Assembly: GCA_020055645.1 (NCBI GenBank)
Contig: CM034546.1
Location: 125,943,875 to 126,007,874, forward strand
From: Tomocerus qinae
Lineage: Eukaryota > Arthropoda > Collembola > Entomobryomorpha > Tomoceridae
Length of the DNA stretch: 64,000 nucleotides
Direction of reading: 5' to 3'
Positions 10,327-22,800 of the stretch are shown here, one piece after another. The number at the start of each line of letters is the position of its first letter. Position 1 is the stretch's first letter. Below the pieces are notes generated by a model. It saw only the letters and a program-made list of their open reading frames with translations, was not told where the DNA came from and did not search any database. The position numbers were made by a program, and so were the translations under genes.

Positions 10327-13300
10327 ATGAGTGTTGTTGAAATTGCAAGTATGGGATTGGCCACGGCCCTTCCCCTAACATTTTTCATCATGGCATTTAA
10401 CACATACCTACCACATCTTATTGTGTCCATTGTTACCCACATGAAACAACTGGATTTTTTGCATTCTGGATTACAGACCCCAAATGAGTTTAGTGAAGGA
10501 AGCATTTATGATTTTATTGTTGGTAATTATTCCAAATTTATTTATTATTCCAAGATGTGAATGAAAATCTTGAGAAATATTTAATTATTAATTTCTGCAG
10601 TTGGAGGAGGATCAGCAGGAGCCGCAGTAGCATCTCGCCTTTCAGAAAATCATAGAGTGCTACTTTTAGAAGCTGGAGGAGATCCAACACCAATGTCCTA
10701 TATTCCAATTCTGGCTACCAATTTAGCAAATCAATCACTCATAGATTGGCAGCACCAAAGCTGCCAGACGGCCATAAATCCTTCAGGCCTTCAGGAACAA
10801 ATCGTATATTTACAAAAATTAATATTTTATTTTTCCAGTTTTTGCTAGATGAATGAATTAACTTAATTTTCGTCTATAGTGTCAATCAATACACAGGGGA
10901 AGAGGTTTGGGAGGGACAAGTAGCATAAATGGAATGATTTACATGAGAGGCAATCCAGAAGATTTTAACAACTGGGCAGCTCATACAGGAGATAATCGAT
11001 GGACTTATGCAAATGTAGAAAAAATATTCAGAAAAATGGAAGATTATGACGGCCAATGGAAAGATAACGGTAAGTTTGAATTTTAAAATAGTAAATGGAC
11101 TTTGGAAGGACAGCGTAGGGTTAAGGGGAAGTTTGTTGTTTGGTTGTTCTACCAACAAATAATATTTACTACGGGAATCACCAACATTGTTCGCCCAGCA
11201 GTAAAATTGCAATTTGTTAAATTTTCACTACAGCCACGAGAATTTTTAAAATAGCATTTTCCAAATTCCAAAACTTTGGAAAAACTAATAAATTTTTCTA
11301 ATGTATTTCTTCTAAGGAAACAATTTTAAATAGGATGCCTTAAAGTTGAAGGTAAAATACGGAGATATTTCAAATAATTAAAATATCTAAACCTCATTAC
11401 TATTACTGTAAAATTGGCTACTCCCCTTGAACCTTGAAAACCGAACCCTTAAGGCCACCCTTAATTACCTAAAAGATTGATTTAAGTAATTATTTGATTT
11501 AATTTAAAAATAATTCTAATTAACATTAGGTTTTCACGGAGTGGGGGGTCCTTTGCGTATAGAACCTGAAAGGTATGCACCTTCCCTTAATTATTGGCTG
11601 GATGCTGGTCGGGAACTCGGGTTTGATATAATCGATCCAAATGGGTATCAGAGACAAGGTTAGATCAAGGAAATGAAGAATGGAAAATTAAAAATAAATA
11701 ACATTAAAATAGAATACGATCATGAACCTTTGTTTTATTTGCTTTGTGGAGGATTTAATCCGATGGACATGAATCAGAGAAGAGGAATGAGATTCAGCAC
11801 TTATAGTGCATACATTGAACCTGCCCTCAAAAGAGAAAATCTAATTATCCACCGATTCTCTTTGGCTACTAAGGTAAGGTAGAATATCTACTTTATCCAA
11901 AAGTTAATTTTATAAATGGTTAAAAAAATCTTGTGCTGATGATTATAAGATTCGTTTCGACGTTCATCTGCGAGCAATTGGAGTAGAATATCTCCGTCAT
12001 GGTATTCCAAGATACGCACAAGTGACCAAAGAAATTGTCGTCAGTTGTGGCACAATAAATTCACCTCAACTGCTCATGCTGTCCGGAATCGGACCCAAAG
12101 AGCACTTAACCCACCACCAGGTTAGACTTTCATTATCATTTAAAAATTCAGAAATTAAACATTTTGAATTATTTTAGGGAATATAATTAACCGTCAATGA
12201 AATAATTTAAATCGGCGATAAATAATAATTTACTCGGTAAATGTTGAGGAAGTAAGTGGAGATAATTTGAAAAGGTCAATATATAATAATTTAAAATCTC
12301 TTTTGGATTTCTATCTATTGGCAACTGTCATTTACCTATTCAGCGTTTTTAAGTTATTATATATTGACCTTTTCAAATTATCCCCTTTTACCTATTCAAC
12401 ATTTATCGATTAAATTATTATTTATCGCCGATTTAAAATATTTCATTGACCCATTAAATGATATCCCTGTAATTTAACCCTAAGCGTTTGTATGGACTTT
12501 TTAAATTATTATGTATAACCCTTTTCAAATTATCCCCATTTATGTATTCAACGTTTACTTCATTGACGATTTAAATTATTTCATTGACCCATTAAATAGC
12601 ATCCTTATTTTAGATTCCGACGCTAGTTGATCTCCCCGTGGGACAAAACTACCAAGACCATTTAGTTACTTTTGGAGGACCATTTCTTTTTGACAAACCA
12701 GTTTCACATGTTGGTTCTCGTGATATGAATTGGAATGCTGCTCGTGATTACTTGGAATATGGAACAGGCCCCTTCAGTACTGGATTTTTATTACTCGCAT
12801 CAGCTTTTCTTGGATCATCGCACTGTCCTAAAGAATGGCCAGATATTATGATATTTGTAAATGGAAATGGTCCTTCTAAAGAATTTGGACAGCGATTAGA
12901 CAGAATATATTCCATTCCAAATAATCTCCTTGAAAGGTTTTACGCAAAAGATGAAGGGAGAGATGGCAATATGGCATTGGTAATGCTTGGTCGACCGAAA
13001 AGTCGTGGAGAGATTCTTCTGAGAGATTCTAATCCACTTTCTCATCCTCTAATCAATCCTTTCAGAAAGTATGGAGATCATATTGAAGATTTACACAGAT
13101 TAATTGAAGGTAGTTACTTTTTTCCTTAAAGTGTCATTTTAAGAACAATTTTAGGAAATTAAATTAATTTTAAAATTAATTAATTTTAAAATTAATTATA
13201 AAATTAAATTTTTTGGTGTACAGATTTTTAAAAATTATTTTCTATAATTGAAACTTGCGTTTTCAGGTCTTAATTACACTATAAATATCTACGAGCAAAC

Positions 13301-13709
13301 TGCATCGTATGCTAAATTGGGGTCGAAATTATCTTCACATCATATCCCCGGCTGTGAACAATTCGAATTGCGAAGTAATTCCTACTGGGAATGTCTAACT
13401 AAATTGGTCTATTCCACCCTTTTCCATCCTGCAGGAACTTGTTCAATGGGAAAACCTGGGGATCCAAAAACTGTTGTGGATTCTCAGTTAAGGTTGCCAA
13501 TCAGATATTCCAAATATACGATAAAAATTCTGAAGTATAGTAATTCTTCTACTTTTCTTTTCAGAGTTTTGGGCACTGCAGGACTTCGAGTGGCAGACGC
13601 CTCAATTATGCCATTTATCACAAATGCCAACACAAATGCCCCGTCTATAATGATTGGTGAAATGTGTGCAAAAATGATTCTACAGGACTGGGCCACGTTT
13701 AAGAAATAA
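10327..13709 (+). CDS. GMC oxidoreductase copy C
   Basis: A complete GMC oxidoreductase of 625 residues. Exons: 10327-10522, 10601-10803, 10880-11069, 11530-11658, 11752-11873, 11950-12120, 12614-13109, 13267-13492 and 13565-13709. I chose ATG 10327 because the upstream in-frame codon at 10312 is GTG and the ATGAGT context is shared by paralogues. An N-terminal hydrophobic segment precedes the FAD motif [17 protein letters not shown]. Signature 1 reads [19 protein letters not shown]. Signature 2 is altered to [17 protein letters not shown], with Gly-to-Cys and Ala-to-Thr changes. The active-site His lies in FHPAGTCSMG, the most canonical version in the cluster. Intron 8 is 72 bp, a multiple of three with no stop, so its retention would add 24 residues in frame. 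Its last exon and 3' flank resemble those of copy E. Confidence 0.93.
12180..12605. repeat. Foldback plus direct repeat in copy C intron 6
   Basis: An AT-rich block (12180-12300) is repeated in inverse orientation at about 12350-12460 and again, in that same orientation, at about 12490-12600. Shared motifs include ATTTATCGCCGATTTAAA and CTTTTCAAATTATCCCC. It is likely a decayed foldback transposon with one arm duplicated. Confidence 0.65.
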
Positions 13710-14325
13710 TAATATGTGAATTGGTTTCTAATCTTTTTTCACCCTGAAAAATCCCACACCCAAATCTAAGTTTTATTTCAAGCTTGCTTCCTATACCTAT
13801 GTCAATAATCGATATATATCTTTGATATTAACAAACAATTTATTTATTTTAAACATGCCGAGTAGGCAAACTTATAGAATTGTACACTCCGTTTATTACA
13901 TGCGATACTATCTACGATTTTTAAAATAAGGCACGCATTTGTCACTCTCAAATTATGGTTACCAAGGCATATTTTTTATGAAAATATATAAGACCCTTAT
14001 CCTACTGAGCCCGTCATATATTTAAGTTAACCACTAGCCCTAAATAAATTCTAGTAATAATCTAATAAGTACAATTTAAAACTGATTCAAGGTTGCATTC
14101 TTGAGTCACAAGAATTAACTTCACGCATACATATCCAATAGCAGAGTTACGATGCATAATAGTAGCATAACAATATTTTTACCAAAAAATACAATATAAA
14201 CAAAGCAATCACTTCATCTTATCTGTTTTAGTAATTCATGAAGTGTACAGACATTTTTAATAGTGTTATTGCTGTTAATAGTTTTCTAACCTAGCTGCTG
14301 AATGCTGGAAAGCACCGTATACACA
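13710..14325. other. 3' flank of copy C
   Basis: No gene is seen. The first 120 bp (the TTGGTTTCTAATCTTTTTTC stretch and the following CCCAC-containing block) are shared with the 3' flank of copy E exon 9 (29684 on) and with the orphan exon 9 at 36381 (36444 on). This marks a duplicated segment. Confidence 0.7.
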
Positions 14326-14333
14326 GTGTACAA

Positions 14334-14906
14334 AATACCATTTACCACTTACCAGTGGTAAGTGGTTTTTAATGGTATTTAACGTTAAATACCACTACCT
14401 AAAAAGTAGTGGTAAGTGGTATAAATGGTAAAAATGGTAAAAAATAGTTTCATTTAAATTTCGTGTTTGAATTTTGAATAAAATTCGGTGCCAAAGTATG
14501 AAATAGCTTAGCAGATGATCATTGTTGTCACAAATTGATAAGTGTTCATCAATCAGAGTAGGATTCAACCAATGGGGGCGCCCTTACCGATTGAAAAATT
14601 AATTGCAATTAAATTAGCATCAATTTTAAATGGGCGATACCAAATACAATTTTTTTTTCTTCATTTTTTTATAATTTTTGGTGTACAATATGATTAATTT
14701 AATTGATTAAGGGGCTAATTGGTAATATTTCATAGAAAATAAAGTTTTAAAACTTATATTTTAGGAAGTCTAGTGTATCTGTACTCAGTTGTCTAATCAA
14801 TCGCTAAAATTTACCATTTTTACCATTAAATGCATTTTTACCATTAAGTGCATTTTTACCACTGTGATGGTAAAAAAGGCTAAAAAGTGGTAAATTTTGT
14901 ACACTG
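14334..14906. mobile_element. hAT-type MITE, family 1 copy 2
   Basis: The 573-bp element has the same CAGTGTACAAAAT ends as the copy at 2554. It is flanked by a perfect 8-bp duplication CGTATACA (14326-14333, 14907-14914). The internal sequence is closely similar to copy 1 with small indels. No transposase. Confidence 0.94.
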
Positions 14907-14914
14907 CGTATACA

Positions 14915-15207
14915 TTCATTTCATTACAAATCTTGATAGTGCATCATAATCCATCTCTTGCTCAGAAAATTAAAGTTTTTTTCAAACTTTATCCTAAAAA
15001 TTCATGCATGAACACATTTACAACATTCTTTTGTTATATTCTACGTGCGTATACTTTAAATACTAATCGTATTCACAATTAATATTTCAGTTTCATCTTC
15101 TCATTCATTAATTTATCTCTTTCTCAAAAGGGATTAGCTATAATTATTAAAGTAGCAATTAACCAAAAATATATTTAATTTTAAATTTTTTGTGTGCAAA
15201 GCTGAAA
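14915..15207 (+). promoter_or_regulatory. Conserved 5' block of the D/F/G genes
   Basis: About 290 bp upstream of copy D align with 30185-30468 (copy F) and 36930-37218 (copy G). Shared words include CTTGCTCAGAAAATTAAAGT and ACATTCTTTTGTTATATT. Some of it may be conserved simply because of recent duplication. It must contain the 5' leader and probably the core promoter; no single TATA box is certain. Confidence 0.45.
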
Positions 15208-18200
15208 ATGAGTGCCGTTGAACTTGTAACGGCAGGTATGGGATTGGCCACTGCACTTCCCTCGTCATTTTTCATTGCACTCACTACATACGTGCCTCTT
15301 TTTATTGCCTCCATTGCCACTTACATGAGACAAATGGATTTTCTATCTTCCGGACTACAGACATCAAGAAACAATGAGATCTACGATTTTATAGTTGGTA
15401 ATATTCCTGTTATAAATTATAAATTTTATTTATTTAAAAATTTAAAGTAAATTAAATAAAAAAAGATTAATTATTTTTAAGTTAATCCTTAATCACATGC
15501 AATTTTTAGTTGGAGGGGGTTCCGCAGGGGCAGCCGTTGCGTCCCGGCTTTCTGAAAAACACCGGGTATTACTCCTGGAAGCTGGAGGGGACCCAACTCC
15601 GTTACACAATATCCCATTTTTATACTCTATGCTATCAAATCAACCTTTAATAGACTGGGAATACAAAAGTTGTCAAGCCGCCCTTAACTCATCCGGATTA
15701 ATAGAAGAAAAGGTAACTTATTTATTTTTATTAATGGAAAATGTTTTTGAAATCTTTTTAGAACATGAAGAATAAAGAACAAGAAAGTAATTCAAAGCTT
15801 TAATATTTAGTGTCAGACAGAACCCAGAGGAAAAGGTTTGGGAGGAACGAGTAGCACAAATGGAATGATTTACATGAGAGGCAGTCCGGAAGATTTCAAC
15901 AATTGGGCTGCCCATACAGGAGACGATCGATGGGGATATGCGAATGTTCAAAGAGTATTCCGAAAAATGGAAGATTATGACGGACCTTGGAAAGATAATG
16001 GCAAGTTTGACCTAAAATAGTTATTCAAATTATTTTTGAACAATAATTTTCAAATTTATTTATTTTAGGTCATCATGGAGTCGGTGGACCGATGAGAATA
16101 GAGCCATTGAGATACAAACCTTCTCTTGAATATTTTTTGGAGGCTGGTAGGGAACTCGGATTTGATACAATCGATACAAATGGGTACCAGACACAAGGTA
16201 AACTAATTAATTAATTAACAAATTTTACGGTATGAAAAACATTTTTGACTCAATCTGTGTTTTATGAACGAAGGATTCGCACCCGTTGAAATGACAGAAA
16301 AGCAGGGCACTAGGTTCAGTACTTACAGAGGATACATTGAACCGGTGTTGAAAAGAGAAAATTTAATTATTCATAGATTTTCTTTGGCCACCAAGGTTAG
16401 ATTTTCTGTTAAAAGTTAATTATTTACTATGCTAATAATTTAAATTGTTTATCGTCTTTTTTGAGTAGATACGTTTCGATGTCAATCTTCGAGCAGTCGG
16501 AGTGGAATATATCCGTCACGGGATTCCAAGATATGCACAAGTGACTAAAGAAATTGTAGTTAGTGGTGGAGCAATAAATTCACCTCAACTGCTCATGCTT
16601 TCGGGAATTGGACCCAAACATCATCTAAATTACCACAAGGTTAATCCAAAATAATTTTTAAAAATTTCCATGAATTGATAACATGATATCCTAAATTAAT
16701 TTTGATTTTTTTTCTAAAAATTGTTCTTTAACTCATTGACAATTTAGATACCAACGTTGGTTGATCTTCCGGTCGGTCAAAACTATCAAAATCATTTAGG
16801 TGTGCCTGGAGGACCATTTATTTTTGACAAACCAGTTTCTCATGTCGGATCACGTGATTTGAATTGGGGAGCACTCAAAGATTATTTAGAGAATGGAACA
16901 GGACCTTTTAGTCTAGGGATTAATATCATGGGTCATGCCATCATATCTTCTTCACTGGCTCCAAAAGATTGGCCGGATATACTTATTGCATTATTGGTAA
17001 ATGGTCCTTCGGAAGAAGGAGGACGAGGATTTGATACCTTTTTCTCATATCCTAATAATGTCCTTGAAAAGTTTTACGGCAAAGATGAAGGCAGAGATGG
17101 AGTCATTCCTTTTGTATTTATTGGTCGTCCTAAGAGTCGCGGAGAGATTCTTTTGAAAGATTCGAATCCACTTTCTCCTCCTCTCATTAATCCATTCAAA
17201 AAATACGGAGACCACGTGGACGACTTGCAAGTACTTATTGAAGGTAAATAAATTTTTTTTCTTCGTTCAAAGGATTTTATTATAACGATATTATCATTTC
17301 AGGTCTCAACTTCACCCTTAGCATCTTTGAAGGAACTGCGACTTATGCTAAATTGGGATCCAAATTATCTGTTCATCATATACCTGGCTGCGAACAATTC
17401 GAATTGCGGAGTTATCCATACTGGGAATGTCTTGTCAAATTAGTTTCTTTTACCACCGGTCATTCCTCCTCTACTTGTTCAATGGGAAAACCTGGAGATC
17501 CGAAAACTGTTGTGGATTCTCAATTAAGGTTGTCAATAAGATTTTTATGCATATCAATAATAAATGACGGGTTAAGCCGTAGAACGATGTATGTTAGAAC
17601 AAAGTCCTAAAATTGTTTAAAACCCCTAGTTACAAAATGTTGTCAACTCGAAGGAGACCAGTACACACGAAAGAATGTATCCGACACCGAGACAATTTTG
17701 AAATCTTTTGTTAGTTATTAATAACATAGATGAAAAATGGCTTTTATTGAAACAAGTTTCATTTAAAGGAGCATTGGTTTTCACTAATAATGAGTTTCAT
17801 TTCAGTGCACAAAAAGCAGTCTGAAAATTCAAATTTCATTGCTTACTGCGTTCTAAAAACTAAAATTCCAAAACAAAAATTTTAGGTTACTGCGAACAAG
17901 CGAACTAAAACTGTAAACTGGAGTTTCTTTGCATTCTGTGGCATGAAAATTAAATTTTGTAGTTGTATTTATTTAAATTGTAGTTAAATTAAGCATTTGT
18001 CCGCATTTCTTCGGTGTGGAAACTAAAATTTTAAGTTTCTGTGAAATTTAAAACTAAAACAAACAAACATGTTGCTAAACATTTGCCTTTTCCGTTAAAA
18101 TTGAATTATAATTTTAAATGTTTAAATCGTTACGTGCACAAGAAACTTAAAATTTAAATTTTTAGACCCGTACGTTCTCGCTATTAAGTGCTGTTAGTGG

Positions 18201-19100
18201 TCAGTGGTTTTCATTTGGTACGTTCAGTGGGAGGGGTAATTTTTAAGCGTTGGAAAATTTGGAGGCTGAATATAGGCAGCGGAATACCGTTTCTTCCCTT
18301 GCCTCGTAACCTATTATCTGTTTCCTCCAACATCCAAACTTAATAAAACCTATTTTTGCCTCTTTCTAAACTGATGTAATAAAAAAAAATTTATTTCTTA
18401 CCTATGATTATTTTACGGGAGGCATATTAGGATAATAGGTTATGTGGCATCGTGGAGGAAACGGGGTAGGAGAAAACGGAGGAAACAATATCCCGCTGAC
18501 TAAATTCAGCCAAATTGGACCCTACCTTGACTTGGGAATAGTGTTCGGTCGGTGACCAGCCGGCAGCCGGCTAAAATGGCTTTCAAGGCATTTAAAAAAA
18601 GTTTAAATTCTTTGTTAGCCAGTCGACTATCGGAGACTTTTGTCGGAAAATTTTCAACCGTTTTATAGATTTCCAAATTAAATGATAGTTTTTGCACTTT
18701 TTGCACTATCCCATTTAATTACTAACATTATTATTCAGTTGTCGGGTGCGTTGTGAAGTTGCTATCGGATATTTAGTTTGTTTACAGTTACTATTGTAAA
18801 ATAAATACCAGGGTGAGCTGGATATTATTCTAACATACATCGTTCTTCGGCTCAAGCCGTCAAATAGCTTCTTTAATTTATAGACGATGATAAAATATTA
18901 AATTAATTACAAAATACATTTCGAAAAATTAAAAAATCTGTAATTTTGATCTCAGAGTGTTGGGCACTGCAGGACTCCGAGTAGCAGACGCATCAATTAT
19001 GCCATTTGTCACAAATGCCAACACAAATGCCCCTTCTATAATGATTGGAGAAATGTGTGCAGAAATGATTCTGCAGGACTGGAGCATATTTAAAAAATGA
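15208..19100 (+). CDS. GMC oxidoreductase copy D
   Basis: A complete GMC oxidoreductase of 623 residues. Exons: 15208-15397, 15510-15712, 15811-16000, 16069-16197, 16274-16395, 16469-16639, 16748-17243, 17303-17528 and 18956-19100 (TGA). The N-terminal hydrophobic segment [20 protein letters not shown] serves as signal or anchor. The FAD motif, signature 1 ([19 protein letters not shown]) and signature 2 ([17 protein letters not shown]) are intact. The active-site His is present in [10 protein letters not shown]. Intron 3 begins with GC (GCAAGT), as in F and G; a GT four bases further would break the frame. Intron 8 is lengthened by a 1.3-kb inserted element. Exon 9 differs from that of copy G at only about one base, which points to recent duplication or gene conversion. 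It forms a sub-group with F and G. Confidence 0.93.
17565..18862. mobile_element. TIR element in copy D intron 8, about 1.3 kb
   Basis: Inverted ends of about 37 bp (TGACGGGTTAAGCCGTAGAA... at 17565 and the reverse complement ending at 18862) share AGAACGATGTATGTTAGAA. The corresponding introns of F and G lack the block, so it is an insertion. The interior has no supported reading frame. It contains a GACCAGCCGGC/GCCGGCTAAAATGGC motif pair reminiscent of the hAT element at 20954. The target duplication is ambiguous in AT-rich flanks. Confidence 0.8.
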
Positions 19101-19886
19101 AAAATATCATAGAAATTGAGGATTTCTCAAATAAATACACTTAATAATAATTTATCACTGTTTATAATTTGTAATTATAAACAGTTAATAATAAATGACT
19201 GATTGTTAAAACATTGAAAGTAATTTGACGAAGATAATTTTTGCTATTTTATACTCCAGCGTTGAAATAACCATAAATATGTAACATGGTAGCAGAGCTA
19301 GAATCAAGATCTAAAAGCTATTGTCGTAAGACAAGATAAGAAGAAAAAAATTAATACTGGGAATTAGCCAAGCTGCAGAATAATGATTGTAGGATAATTG
19401 ATAATAACTTAGTTTTTATGAATGATTTACAGATAATAATTGTCTTCCACCTCCGCCCGTGCATCATTCGTATAACATACATCTCTCTTTGGTTTTTTGC
19501 ATGCACATAAATAATGCTGACTCTATTTATACTAACCTAAACTAAATTTATTACACGCATTAGGTATTTATTATACGCATCTTACGACGTTATGGAAAAT
19601 TGATGAGCACAATTGAGTACCTACTTACTATAAATCACTAGTCTCACAAGGACCACCAAAATCAATTCTATTTAAAGTACATGCTAAAAGCTACGCCCTT
19701 CTTTTATTATTATTTTTCCATGATGAGAAATAATTCAGGCTACAATCAGTTGTTAATTGACTCTCGTTGAAGTTAAACAATAATAATTAACAAAATCGAA
19801 AATAATATATTTATCAATATTAATACCTAAAATTTAGAAATTGATTTCAAGTTTATAAATAAATGTAGATTGCCCTCAAAATTAAA
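19101..19886. other. Spacer between copies D and E
   Basis: AT-rich with no gene seen. The last 200 bp share short words (for example AATCAGTTGTTAATTGACT) with the upstream region of copy H near 42838-42860, consistent with an E/H-type promoter region. Confidence 0.5.
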
Positions 19887-22800
19887 ATGAGTTCAATAAT
19901 AGAATTGGCAAGTATGAGTCTGGCCACGCCAATCCCGTTGTCATTTTTTGTGGCACTCACAACTTATGTACCACTTCTAATCCTATCCACTGTCACTTAT
20001 ATGCAACAAATGGATTATCTATCTTCTGATTTACATACACCGACAACCTTTGGCCAAGAAATCTATGATTTTATAGTCGGTAAGTAAACTATTAATTTCC
20101 AGAATTATTCCGTTTTCAATATATTGATAAAAATATTTTAAAATACTTCAATCGGTATTATGATCACAAGTTATAATTTATTCAACGTATTTAATTTTTA
20201 TTCATTTTTAATGTCAAAATACAGTTTTTGATTTGGTCTAAATGGTTTATAATAGTTGGGGGAGGATCAGCTGGATCTGTTGTTGCGTCCCGTCTTTCCG
20301 AAAAGTACCGAGTGTTACTTCTGGAGGCAGGCGGGGACCCAACTCCCTTGTCCAATATCCCATTTTTGAGACCCATGCTTGTCAACCAATCTGGTATAGA
20401 CTGGCAATACCAAAGCTGTCAAACTCGTCTAAATCCGTCGGGAAAAATAGAACAAAAGGTTAAGAAACTTACTTATTCTATAAACGCGAAGTTGAACATG
20501 CGCAAAAAATAATTCCATATGTATACCCGTATCGGTATTCATGTCGTGCTAATGCCAGTACACATCAAATGAGAATTTTCTAAGTTGTGATTATTAACAC
20601 TAAGTCACAGTATTGCTATTGAATTTCAAAACGTTTAGACATCAAAGGTATTATCTTATTTTAAAACATTTTCGAATCTTATTCAGCATTTTCGAATCTG
20701 TTCGAGCGTTTTCGAATCTGTTCGAGTGTTTTTGAATCTGTTCGAGCGTTTTCGAATCTGTTCGAGTGTTTTTGAATCTGTTCGAGCGTTTTCGAATCCT
20801 TTCTCCCTATATTGGACCTTAGAATCTCAGATTATCTTATGTTTACAGAAGTCTACCTGACTGAAATGAGCTTTTTCTGTTGAAAACGAAAACTAAATCT
20901 GTCAAACTGAGGGAGTGATTGATTTATGAAGCTAAGCGTTCCTTACTCTTAGTCAGTGTTCGTTAACCAGCCGGCTGGTTGGTTAAAATGGCTGGTTAAA
21001 ATGGCCGGCGCGCTGGTAGAAATTTTTGTTAGCCGAGGGCTGTTTAAAGGCGAGTGTTTGAATTGTTAATGTGGAATAAGACAAAGGTTAAGTACGAACC
21101 CGCAATTAGAAGGGCCATCTCATGGATACCTCGTCTCGACCTTGAGAGACGTCTTTGTTGGGCTAGTAGACTTCCGATAACAATCCCACAACAATGACTC
21201 GTAAATGTCAGCCTTAAGTTTCTCGGGTATTAATTAACAACAACACCAGTGTTGAGGGAGTTGGCAATGGGTCCATATTTGAGGCCTGCACCCAGTACTA
21301 TCACTATGTAGTGATCCCCATATAACATACATACATACATGTGAACTGAGAAAATAATCCTTCATTTGGCGGAAAATTTAAAAAACCGTGATTTTGGCCA
21401 TTTTGGCCACCAGCCATTTTAGCCACTTTAGCTGGCTGGTCAAAATCATTTTTGTCCGGCTAAAATGTAACACTGATCTTAGTCGTAATTCTTCTGAGGA
21501 AATTCTATTAAGTACGTTACAAACAATCTCAAATTAAATCTGGTACCATTGCAACGTATTTTGAAGTATTTTTCTGTTTATAATAAAACTAGCCTTGCTC
21601 ATAAAGTATATTGTAGCATACGCGCTTGCGCATTGCAACAAAAAGCCACAAAGTCAAAGAGGCATGGATAGTTGCGACATAAGAATAAATATTTTTATTA
21701 TGTAGTGATGTCGGCTATGCTGCAAGGTGACTGTTGGGTGAACTATCGACTTTAGTTTTACTTATTTTAAAACTTAGGAAACGTACCAGCTAATATTTTC
21801 AGGCTACAAATTTTCCTTTGACAACATGTCAACTATTAAATGTACTAATAGTATTAAAAATAATGGTTAGCATTAAAGCATCGAGATTGTACTTTTATAG
21901 AAATTAATTGGCAACTTACCAGTTCTGTTGGTAATCAATTAGATACTTCTACGCCAAAGCTTAAATTTAAAGTCTTATAGTACCCCAAAAATGCTCTAAA
22001 TTATTTTTTCTTGTACTAAAATATTAATAAATAATTTTCATTTTAATGTTCCACCCAAAATTCTTTTACATCTTCTTTAGCATTAAAACCTGATCTTCGT
22101 CAAAAGTTTTCATGCAATTCTGGGGTGGACGCCAATGGGATAATACTAATATTTCATTTAGACATAGTATATAAAAATGCATTTGTTAAAAAAATAATCA
22201 TTCGGTTGTGGGTTGGTACCTTTATGGTAATTATTTTCACTCTACTCTACTCGTTCTGTTAGTAGTTACTGGAACCCTGTGGGCAGGCATCAAAAAAATT
22301 TCCAGTGTAACAGGTCCCGCCCACTGGCTAATTACCACACTTTAGCTCCGCCCACTTGCCACGCCCCCTTGGCTGAGAACACATAAGCTCCTTCTAGTGT
22401 GGGCGGGGCATTGCGTACGCGGGGCGAAAGCCGATTTCCACAGCAACCAGGTTGCAAGTCTGCAAGAGATTTTCGATTCCTGCTGGGGATATTCCTGCAT
22501 ACGTGCCTAGTACAAATATGAAAGGTATAGAGATAATAAAAGGTGATAATCGTATTTTTAAAACGAATGAATTTCTTTTGAAGTGCCATGCTGTACCTAG
22601 GGGAAAAGGCTTGGGTGGATCAAGTATTATAAATGGAATGATTTACATGAGAGGCAGTCCTGAAGATTTCAACAATTGGGCAGCTCATACCGGAGACAAC
22701 CGTTGGGCATATGCAAATGTAGAAAGATTATTCCGAAAACTTGAAGATTACAACGGGCATTTTAAGGACGACAGTAATTTTTTTTAAATTGTTAAGCCTG

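Noticed and set aside
16001-16008. GT donor four bases downstream of the GC donor in intron 3 of copy D (same in F)
   Set aside because: It would shift the frame relative to exon 4, whereas the GC donor keeps the phase shared by all copies.
20668-20808. Possible CRISPR-like array
   Set aside because: Units are contiguous with no unique spacers, and the window is eukaryotic. It is a minisatellite.
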